Shown piece by piece: positions 23,701 to 35,700 of a stretch of DNA of 64,000 bases. The notes under the pieces are model-generated. The model searched no databases, was not told where the DNA came from, and was given only the letters and a program-made list of their open reading frames with translations. Source of the stretch: Balanoglossus misakiensis (taxonomy: Eukaryota > Hemichordata); the NCBI GenBank assembly GCA_040954595.2, contig CM082577.2, forward strand, positions 17,856,001-17,920,000, given 5' to 3'. The position numbers and the translations under genes were made by a program. Numbering within the stretch: position 1 is the first letter of the stretch; each line of letters opens with the position of its first letter.

Positions 23701-26700
23701 CAAAGCAACTGAAAATTTCTGTACACATATACATGTATTTGATTCATTTGAATATTCATGAGTAACGCTAGGGGGTTTATACGTGGTATTTACGCTTATA
23801 GCCATGTTGATGCGACGTTGATTGACAGACATATGAGGTTCGAATGTTCTCTGCGCTTACCAAAATCTTGTAATACCACTTGAGGGCGTTTACAGTATTG
23901 GCAAGACTGTGTGATTAGTTGACATCAGTTTCACACAGTCTTGGAACAAGACTAATCTGAGCCATATACCGGTACTTCATCAGTTCTATTTCAATATCAA
24001 CACAAACCCAATCTACACATAACTAATGCAAGGTCACTGAGTGACTTAGTGCCTTTACATTAGATATATATTTGATGGTGTAATATTTTGATGAATAAAA
24101 TCTGATGGAGAACATTTATAAGAATCTGCAAACCAAAAGTCAAGCCAATCGATGAGCAGTTTCTTATAAAGTGAATATTGCCCCACCTACCGCTTGCAAA
24201 TCTGAACACAAGAGTTGATGTTAAACAATAATCTCTTTCCAAATCACTGAATTACATAATTTATGTAATTGATTTCTATAATATTCAATTCCATTCATAA
24301 GATTCTCCTTGCGCCTTTTGAAGTGGTCCATCGGCTCTTCTTTCAAACACCACTTCTTCTTAATTAAGACCTCAGACACTTCAAATGACAACTTGCCTGT
24401 GTGACATTGGCTTAGCAAATGTCATAAAAGCTCACCTTTTCATGTTTGAGCTGTATGTATTTCCAGTGTTGCTAACCACATTATAAATGTGAGACAAGTA
24501 ATATACATGGAGTATATATAAGTCTGCAAGTTTTTTCTCCATAAAATGAGATATAACTGCGATGATAAAATGCCTGTGAGACATGCTCATCCACAGCAAC
24601 CAGTGAATGAGGTAATTGCACCGTAACCATCCCCCATCCCTTAAGATGAGTATGAAGCATTATAAGTCATCTATGGTATGAAAGAACATGTTCAGGCCCA
24701 ATATAATTCTAGTGCTGACCAGGATAAAAAGTGGTCACTAAAAATTCAATGGACTTGTCCACCATCATCATTTTTGTTTGCTTCAGTCTGAGTCAATACA
24801 CTTTGTTACTACCTCAGTTCGTCAGCCAGACGGAGACATACTCGATCATGCATCCAAGGGGAGGTCAAATTGTAACAGCAGTCAAAATACTGGAATAATT
24901 AATCTATTATTATAAAATTATGAATATTGCAATAAACACAATATTAGATATAATATTTCTATGGAAGTTTTACAAGAACAGGGATGAACTAGACCATACT
25001 AACCAATTTCTGCTACCCCTAATCCAAGCCGTGGTGTGTTCATACTTGTCTTCTCCGACCAACAATCTTCATCAGGGTCATACATAAACACTGATGACTT
25101 CACTTCCTGTCTGTGATTGCCAATGTGCACAGACACATCATTTCCTCCTATCACATAAAGTCTTCTATGCACAACAATGGCATTGTGATTAAACCTGAAT
25201 GAAACATTTGAAATCGCATCAGAAACACTGCTGCTATCTCAGCAGAATTGTTACTTTAACCCTTTCACCACCATGGTTCAGTCCAAACACATTGTTTACA
25301 ATGGTACCGGGGTTTTCTGAGAGTTCGCCCAGGGCCGTTATACAGAAAGTGGCTACATTGTATGGTGCACATGTAGAGCTAATTAACCACACAGGGCCGT
25401 TAATCGACAGGAATATTTATCTACCATTAATAGCTAAATGTAGAAGTTTATTTTAGTTGACTGCACTCATTGAAATGATGATAACTAAAGGGTACAGTGT
25501 TGTGAAACACTATTTCTTGAACGTGTTTTTCTTTTCCAACAGTTTCCCACTGCACACACCGCTGACAATTTCACTTGCACCTACAACCGACAAAATGTAA
25601 TGATTTTTTTCAGGAACATGCGGCCTTGGGTAATAAACTGCTACAGTTGACGGTGCGTTCTTCTGGCCCATTCCACTTACATAAGTTTAGTACAGTTGAT
25701 AGGGAGGTATGATCATAAGCACTGCACCAAAAATTTGAGATGCCTTATGTTAACCTTTTTAAGCTTCTTACTACTCCTTGACGCTTTCCTTGACCTTTTT
25801 CAGTGGATTGGTCAAAGTGAAATGCCAATGACCAAGTCCAAAGTGAAACAGTAGTTCTAAATAACGGCCCACTCCCCAAATAACCGCTCGTGGGCACCCT
25901 TTCGGGTGGGCGAACTCTCAGTAAACCCCGGTAAGGTTGGACCTCTAAAGAGGGAACTGGGGTGAACGTGTTAAAGTGTAAGATTCACTCATACTGATCA
26001 ACCTACAAAGGGGCCTCAGCATTTAGATATCTTCACAATTTTATATGAGATCACAGATGAATGATATTTGTGATAATGAAAAAATTCCCAAAAGTGAACA
26101 TTTTTTATACACGTAAAAATAATACTCAAGGATCCTACAAACGAAATTTTAACATTTAACCTTCAACCAGATAATGGTTTCAAAAGAGTATGATGAGAAA
26201 TATCATCAATTTTTCATCTTTCTATAGAATTACAACAAATTACGGGATTGATATAGAAACGGGGGCTATGCTGTATCCACAAATCCATTTCATTTTGAGA
26301 CATTCATTTGGGGTTTGTTTCTGGATATCATCATGAGATGTTTGCAAACTGGCAATCACAGATGCTTCCCTTATTGATAGATAAAAAGAACATTACAATT
26401 AACAAACAAGGAGACATAGCACCCCATGATGTTGAAACTACTTGAATCAAATATCACTGAATACCAGTAGAATAAAACGTAAATGCAAATGGGAGCCCAG
26501 ACAGACATACATAAAGAACAGACTGTTTTATGTTTTCATTTTAGCAATATCAAACTGAAATCAGTACACAAAGTCATACACACAAGAGAACTTACCTTAA
26601 CTCTGGCAGACTTGGGAGTTTAGACCATTGCTCATTCTCAAAGTCTACTTTTAATACACTCTTAGTAGATGAAGTACCTGTTGGTTCCTTTCCTCCACAT

Positions 26701-29700
26701 ACATAAATCACATTATCATCTCTGCTCTCAGCAATGGCAGATTGTTTAAACTCATGTAACTGAGCCCACACTGAACACGGACTAATTTCACTGGTTTTCC
26801 AATCATTTTGAATGCTGTTGTAGGTACACAGTGTATAAACTGTTCCTACATTTGTAAAGGTTGGAATTTTCAGTTTGGGTTGTTTAAGTTTTTTGTGCAC
26901 AAAAGACATCTCTCCATTGATTACCACAACCTTTTGGCATTCTGGATTGTATGGAAGTTTCCTAACTTGATTCCACTTGTCTTGGTTGATGTCATATTTC
27001 TCAACTGTCAGAGTGTGTGGACAGTTACCTCTGTCAATAATGCAAACATATATGTTAGACATATGAACATAATTGTGACACATGCAAGCAACTTTCAGGA
27101 AGCACAACATTTGTCACAGGTAATATATGGACCATATTTCTATCAGTCAGCTTTTGAAGAACATGAAATGAAAGGTTCAATTCATTTTTGATAACTTTAA
27201 TTCTCATGTTAATATCAACACATTAATATCAAAATGGGGCTTGTCGTCAAATATGTCAAAATTATTTAAGTTACAGAAACGTGCAGCACGTTAGATTTTT
27301 GATGTTTCAGGCAGGCACTCATCGAAATCTCTTTTTAGGTCTCTTCGTTGGTTACCATTAACTGATCTTGTCCATTTTCGTATAGCTACTCTAGTTTTTA
27401 AATCACTTAACAATTTAGCACCTGTATATATGAGAGACATGTTTACATATACTAGAGATATACATTCAATTAAAACCAGATCAGCATTTGCCAACAATCT
27501 GTATATCCGGGCAGGACCTGGAGCACACAAGGTGGTATTTAAAAACAGTCTACCTATTGCAGGAGCACGTGTGTGGAATAATTTACAACAGGAAATTAGG
27601 CAATCAGATAGTATCAACATTTTTAAACACAGATATTTAAAGAAATTTTTAAATGAATTTTAACTACTTTTAATTATGATTGCATTTGTATATAGTTTGT
27701 TGTAAGTCTTTGTCGATGTTTTGTCTAGTTGTGTATGTATCTTTTTTGAGGGCCATGGGGAAGATAAATTAACACAGTCTCCAAAAAGATAGCCTTAAAG
27801 GCTGACAATGACGCATGTGTGAAATTTCGTACATACAAATTGTATAGACATTCCATCCAATCCAAATGTTCTGCACATTTTCAATAAGTGGACTGCCTGC
27901 CAATACTTCCATTCCATGCGCACCGTATAAAGTAGACTTAAGTTTTTTCCCCTTTTTTCTGTTTCATTACTGTTTGTATGATTGATATCATGATGTTGTA
28001 AAGCCAAACACTGATTCTCAGACTGAATGCAGAGTTCTGCCCATGCCGAAGAGTGGAGGATGGCGCTGCCAGCAATCCAGTTAAAAAGCCAGAAAACATT
28101 AGGCTGCCAACAGCCTGGCACTATTGGGGTTAGCCTAATTCAAGATTCACGTTTCAAGTTTCACGTTCCCTGGCCCAAGATTCAGCAGTGAACTTGGATT
28201 CACGATTCACTTCCAACACTAAACTTATATTCTGATTCAGATTCGAGTCTTGTCTAATATGTTTATGCTGCCGTAACCAGGGGTGCGTACGATTGTTTAT
28301 TGTCCTCGATCCCCGCCCAAGCAAGGTTCCCCAAATATTCTGTTCGATTATCGTGTGACGTCATTGTCGGGTATCTCTTCAAGTTCAGTTTCAACAACAT
28401 TTTTCAAAGAGAGATGCACCCTATTTATTATTTTCTAACACATGAATGACCCTAGGCCTGAGATCGCACCATGGCCGGCAATCTCGGTATTCACAGATAC
28501 CTTTAAGCGTAATTCTGATATAATTGATAGGTTTAGGGTCCGGGTATATTCTACAACCGATAACTAAAGCAAAAGGACTAATTCCTATATTCTGAATCAA
28601 GTGAATGCAATGTAGACGGCGAAAGGACGTGACAAGACTCGAATCTGAATCAGAATATAAGTTTAGTGTTGGAAGTGAATCGTGAATCCAAGTTCACCGC
28701 TGAATCTTGGGCCATGAAACTTGAAATGAGAATCTTGAATTAGGCTAACCCGCACTATTGTGTACTCAATCCAGTCTACTGTCTCATTTTGATACATTGA
28801 TGAATGGGTATGACTTACATCACACATGAATATTAATGAGTATAAATATTAATGAGTTGACACAGGCCCTCAAGTCAAGCTGGGCAGATTCCTGTGAACG
28901 GTATTCTCCATGAATGAAATTCTCCATCAACAGCATTTTCCATGTTGCTTTGGAAAGTGCACTCTGGCAATACTCACCCAGTTCGTGATTGCAAATAGCC
29001 TCCAAGCACATAGATTGATGATGCTGGTAGTCTTGGTCCAATCAGATGACTTGATACTCCAAGTAATCTCCTTGATATTGCCTCTTCAATCATTCCACAA
29101 CATTCTGTAGAATCAGACAGAGATGCAGTATGCAGAAATGCCAATTTAAGACACAATTATGTATAAAGGCTGTGTTGACAAATCGAATGCTGGGACAATA
29201 TGCTTCCATTGGTACAATGAACCACAAGAATTCTCCACAGTTCCACTACACCATGGTTTAGAGCTGTTCACTTAGTCATTAAAGCCCCCGTGAGCTGTTC
29301 ACTTAGTCATTAAAGCCCCAAGAGCTGTTCACTTAGTCATCAAAGCCCCCGTGAGCTGTTCACTTAGTCATTAAAGCCCCAAGAGCTGTTCACTTAGTCA
29401 TTAAAGCCCCAAGAGCTGTTCACTTAGTCATTAAAGCCCCAAGAGCTGTTCACTTAGTCATTAAAGCCCCGAGAGCTGTTCACTTACATGTAGTCATTAA
29501 AGCCCCGAGAGCTGTTCACTTACATGTAGTCATTAAAGCCCCGAGAGCTGTTCACTTACATGTAGTCATTAAAGCCCCGAGAGCTGTTCACTTACATGTA
29601 GTCATTAAAGCCCCAAGAGCTGTTCACTTAGTCATTAAAGCCCCAAGAGCTGTTCACTTAGTCATTAAAGCCCCAAGAGCTGTTCACTTAGTCATTAAAG

Positions 29701-32700
29701 CCCCGAGAGCTGTTCACTTAGTCATTAAAGCCCCGAGAGCTGTTCACTTAGTCATTAAAGCCCCGAGAGCTGTTCACTTAGTCATTAAAGCCCCCGTGAG
29801 CTGTTCACTTAGTCATTAAAGCCCCAAGAGCTGTTCACTTAGTCATCAAAGCCCCCGTGAGCTGTTCACTTAGTCATTAAAGCCCCAAGAGCTGTTCACT
29901 TAGTCATTAAAGCCCCAAGAGCTGTTCACTTAGTCATTAAAGCCCCAAGAGCTGTTCACTTAGTCATTAAAGCCCCGAGAGCTGTTCACTTACATGTAGT
30001 CATTAAAGCCCCGAGAGCTGTTCACTTACATGTAGTCATTAAAGCCCCGAGAGCTGTTCACTTACATGTAGTCATTAAAGCCCCAAGAGCTGTTCACTTA
30101 GTCATTAAAGCCCCAAGAGCTGTTCACTTAGTCATTAAAGCCCCGAGAGCTGTTCACTTACATGTAGTCATTAAAGCCCCAAGAGCTGTTCACTTAGTCA
30201 TTAAAGCCCCGAGAGCTGTTCACTTACATGTAGTCATTAAAGCCCCGAGAGCTGTTCACTTACATGTAGTCATTAAAGCCCCAAGAGCTGTTCACTTAGT
30301 CATTAAAGCCCCAAGAGCTGTTCACTTAGTCATTAAAGCCCCAAGAGCTGTTCACTTAGTCATTAAAGCCCCGAGAGCTGTTCACTTACATGTAGTCATT
30401 AAAGCCCCGAGAGCTGTTCACTTACATGTAGTCATTAAAGCCCCGAGAGCTGTTCACTTACATGTAGTCATTAAAGCCCCGAGAGCTGTTCACTTACATG
30501 TAGTCATTAAAGCCCCAAGAGCTGTTCACTTAGTCATTAAAGCCCCAAGAGCTGTTCACTTAGTCATTAAAGCCCCGAGAGCTGTTCACTTAGTCATTAA
30601 AGCCCCGAGAGCTGTTCACTTAGTCATTAAAGCCCCGAGAGCTGTTCACTTCGTCATTAAAGCCCCGAGAGCTGTTCACTTAGTCATTAAAGCCCCCGTG
30701 AGCTGTTCACTTAGTCATTAAAGCCCCAAGAGCTGTTCACTTAGTCATCAAAGCCCCCGTGAGCTGTTCACTTAGTCATTAAAGCCCCAAGAGCTGTTCA
30801 CTTAGTCATTAAAGCCCCAAGAGCTGTTCACTTAGTCATTAAAGCCCCAAGAGCTGTTCACTTAGTCATTAAAGCCCCGAGAGCTGTTCACTTACATGTA
30901 GTCATTAAAGCCCCGAGAGCTGTTCACTTACATGTAGTCATTAAAGCCCCGAGAGCTGTTCACTTACATGTAGTCATTAAAGCCCCGAGAGCTGTTCACT
31001 TACATGTAGTCATTAAAGCCCCAAGAGCTGTTCACTTAGTCATTAAAGCCCCAAGAGCTGTTCACTTAGTCATTAAAGCCCCAAGAGCTGTTCACTTAGT
31101 CATTAAAGCCCCGAGAGCTGTTCACTTAGTCATTAAAGCCCCGAGAGCTGTTCACTTAGTCATTAAAGCCCCGAGAGCTGTTCACTTAGTCATTAAAGCC
31201 CCGAGAGCTGTTCACTTAGTCATTAAAGCCCCGAGAGCTGTTCACTTAGTCATTAAAGCCCCGAGAGCTGTTCACTTAGGCATCAAAGCCCCCGTGAGCT
31301 GTTCACTTAGTCATCAAAGCCCCCAAGAGCTGTTCACTTAGTCATCAAAGCCCCAAGAGCTGTTCACTTAGTCATCAAAGCCCCAAGAGCTGTTCACTTA
31401 GTCATCAAAGCCCCATGAGCTGTTCACTTAGTCATCAAAGCCCCAAGAGCTGTTCACTTAGTCATCAAAGCCCCAAGAGCTGTTCACTTAGTCATCAAAG
31501 CCCCAAGAGCTGTTCACTTAGTCATCAAAGCCCCAAGAGCTGTTCACTTAGTCATTAAAGCCCCAAGAGCTGTTCACTTAGTCATTAAAGCGCCATGAGC
31601 TGTTCACTTAGTCATTAAAGCCCCCGTGAGCTAGCTGCCAAATTTCTCATGTTTTCCCACAATAAAATACTTCAAATATATTCCCTATCACCTAAAATCT
31701 TCACCATTAAGCCAAATTTCTTGCATTTGCATCAGTTTGCCATCTTTTGGCAATGCATACCACGATAGCTGCATACTGTTTGTGTGGAGGCTGATTAACC
31801 CTTAAAGCCCCAGTATTTCTCGTAGGGGCAAAATTTTGTTTGAAACGGCATCTATAATTTCTAAAAGTAGATGATAATTGATACTGAATCGAACAGTCAT
31901 CATCCCCAGCTCTGCTCATAAACTCATACAATTTACAATATAACGAGTGAAGAATGACTTTCTGTCCGGACAGAAAGTCACGTGAGTGTTGACACACGTG
32001 ACTAGTGCGCATGCGCACTCAAATGTGAATCTATGCGGAAGAGGTTTGGTCGCCCCAAATCAAGCGACTCAGCGAAGAAATGCGCACTAATTCGGCGAAA
32101 TTTTGGGAAGATAACTTTATGGGAGAAATCAGTCGATGGAACCAGATCAAATCCGAAAATGGTCTGACCATCAAAATGTCAAAGTGGCACGTTTGCTGAT
32201 CGACATGTACAACATTTCCGTTGTAAACAAACCCGCGCATCATTTCAAGTGTTACGGGCAATATTTACAGCTTGCACGTAGCTACAGTTGCCCAAACCTT
32301 TCTTCTATCTTCACTATGTAGTATTCCATGATGAATGTACAGGAAAAACGGGCATTTTTCGATGATGAAAAATGGATACACACGAGAAATACTGGGGCTT
32401 TAAAGTGCTTTAAAATTCTAAGGTACACGACCCCCCAGGCCCAGGACTTTTTGCAAGTAACAACGAAATCTCGATGTCCCAAAATATTTTGCTCTAACTT
32501 CACAGAATTTCAAACAAAAGTCAAAGGAGTGACATTTTAAGATACAAAGGTATAAATATAAGTATGTAGACACACTGTCGAAAACACGGTCGCGCGCGTT
32601 CGACTGACCGCGACCGTGCGCGTACATCGCGTCCACAGCTCAATGCAGTTGGCTGGGTCCCGAGATCGCGCGCGACCACCCGCTCTCGACATCGGCTCCA

Positions 32701-35700
32701 AAGTCGTTGTCACGGTCGGTATTGCTAATGGCCTTGATCGGTATAAAATTGTAGTCAATGAAACCCCAAAAATCGTAATCATTGTTGAAGTCGCTGTCAT
32801 GAAAATGTCCAGTGAAAAATTTGCTGTCTTCCGGGTTTACAAAGCAAAGGAAGGATGCATACTGTCAAAGGTCACGTAATTAGGTCATGTCGATAACACG
32901 ATCGTTTTTCTCTGGAACATTCGACTGACATCATTTCCCGCCCAGAATAAATTAATTTATAATGAGTTTCATTCATCTATGACCCGAGTACGTCATTATT
33001 TTTACCATATATAGCACGAACTACAGATAAGCCTCGCCTATACATCGACATGGCCAGACAATGCGGAAGTACCTGTCGTTCTATACACCGACGCGGCGCT
33101 TTGAGGGTTAAATCGGTGTGGCACTGTGACCATTTTAATACATGCAGTCACAATCGGGCATTGATAAGGTGTTTATGTATACCCATCAGTAAGCTTGGAT
33201 GGACCAATTTAAGTTGGAAAATAAAATCAGTCTGTACTGTTTATTAATTGAGCAGCTAACAGGTCTGGTAAATATAAACGTACTCGCCCACAACTGACTG
33301 CATCAGAACAAAATTGTAAGCTAGCCCAGAAAACTATGCATCAGATAAAACATTTTCTTGGAAATTCAACACTGCAATGAGATCAAACCCTCTGTGGCAG
33401 TGGAAATGCATCATCGGGGGCAAGTTCCCGGTCCCGCTAGTGGTAGCGTTGTGTGCGTGCATGTATTCACTGTGTACGTGAAGCGGTATCTCAAGAAGAC
33501 ACGGCGTGAATTGTGTACACCTACGTGTATACTCAGATTCTCTGATTTGTTCTAAAACATGTCACAGTAAAATCACAGCGAGGTTAAGAACTTCATCTCT
33601 GTAGAATTCTACAATGATCGACTCATGCTGATGTTTCAAGTCTGACTTCACTCTGTGATTTTACACTGCTTGCCACTGAGCCGGGTTCAAGTCGCCTGTA
33701 CAGCCAAATCCAATCTTAGCGTAAAGGGCAAAAACATATTTCACAGTATTCTTCAAGCCATGTGTGGTCATTGTTTGAGTTACATATCAATTTGAAAAGA
33801 GAGAATTTGTACTTAAGCTATATTTCTTTCATTTGCATCAGGTTGTCATCTCTTGGCGACCCATACCACAATAGTTCTGTACTCTTTGTATGGAGACTGA
33901 TTAAAGGGGTGCAGCACCTGTTTAATATCACTTGTTCAAATTGCTCCATCAGCCAGAATCGGGCATCGATAAGATGTTCATGTACCTATCAGTATGCTTA
34001 TTTAGATGGACCAATCTAAGTTGGAAAGTAAAATCATTAAAAAAATGCACAAAGTGGCAGCTCTTGGGGCTTTAATACACTCTATATCTTGTATATTACC
34101 TGGACTTTCTTTGATGTATTTGTCGTGTACCACTTGTTTCAACAGTTCAGAGGACACCAAGTGGAGACGAACTTGTTTCAGAATACGTTCCATGTGTGCA
34201 CCTCTTGAAGATGGGTCATACTTGAACCATGTCATAACACCTTCTAATACAATATTCTCATTCTTTGTACCTATTGATGTCACACAGGCAAAACATAAAT
34301 TAATATGTTAGATAACCATGACCTACCCACAGATGAATGGGAGGTGAGAGTCTTGCACAGTATGTTTCACATTTTGAGACGGCAACCTTTAACCACGCCC
34401 CCCCCCCCCCCCCCCCCCCCTGTACTTTTAGAGCTGGCAACTTAGTTCACTCTACTCGGAAGCACTCTTATTTGCAAGAATGCTTGTTTGCACAATCACT
34501 TGTTTGCACAATCACCAGACTCATTACCTTTGGAAAGAACAACTTCATTGCTTTGAATCTTACACTTTCTTTCAACAATCACAGAGTTATAAACATATGC
34601 AATCAATTACATTGTCCCCATTGACTGAACAGCAAGTTGAGATTAAAGCTGCAAGCAGCATTGAAGGGGCCCAAGCATAGAGTTAATAACCATTAGACTC
34701 CATTCAGGGTTGTACCATTCAAATGCGTAGGCTGTATTTGCTCTGGATATATAGATATGGGGAAGTAGGCAACCACCCGAAATGGATGTCTTACAAGTAC
34801 AAACACAACAACCAAAGGTGAACTTCTACGTTGTAAGTACTTCAGTAAGTATACTTCAAAGGTCAGCTGAGGGTACCCAAAAATTGGGCCAAAAATTAGG
34901 ATTTTATTTGGTTCATATTCAAGACAACGGAAAATCCTCGCTGTTTGGGTTTGTCAAATTAGATATGGCCATAATAATGAGTTACGCGAGTAAGTTACAG
35001 GTGGCCCCAGGAATTTAGCATTTCATGACGCAGAGGGTCCTACCCTACCCTTCCAAACACCTGGCTATATATGATGTGCATGCTAACATATGGAAAGCAG
35101 GTCAATGGACACCTGAGGTCACCCAAAAATTTGACAAAAAATTTCATTCCTGTTTATGTCATGTGCAACAAATCCTACATTTGCAGCCCTTTCACTTTGC
35201 CTACCATTAGGTATGCACGTAATACATGAATCAAGCAGGTGTCGCAGGTATCCCCCTGTATTTGACATTTCATGATAGTTTCATCCCTCCAAATACCAAA
35301 GCTGCACCTGTACAACGGGCTGAGATATGGCACTGTACGACAGAGGTCATCCAAATCAACTTATACATTTGGGCAAAAACAAACTGACACTTACATTCGT
35401 CCCTGTGGAACAAAAACCACACACATTGTCCTGCTGGTTAGTGTCCAATTAAATGTACATACAAAATCAATGACTTAGGCAGGTGCAACAGGGGACCCCT
35501 TTGGTATATCATTATGGTCCCATCCGTATATGCCCCCCCCCCCCACCCCAAACGCCAAAGCTGCATGCATCTGCTGTGGATGCTCACTAAGCAAAAGTAG
35601 GTGAAATGTCACATAAGGTCGCCCATAACTTGACAGGAAAATCGGACTTCATATTGATCCATGTGCAACAAATACCACGCTAGCATCCCTTTCATTGACT

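Noticed and set aside
29242-31635. CRISPR-like regular repeats
   Set aside because: Units are contiguous with no unique spacers, and the genome is eukaryotic; it is a satellite-type array.
33660-33710. tRNA-like stretch containing gggttcaagtcgc
   Set aside because: No acceptor-stem pairing or anticodon arm at the right distance.
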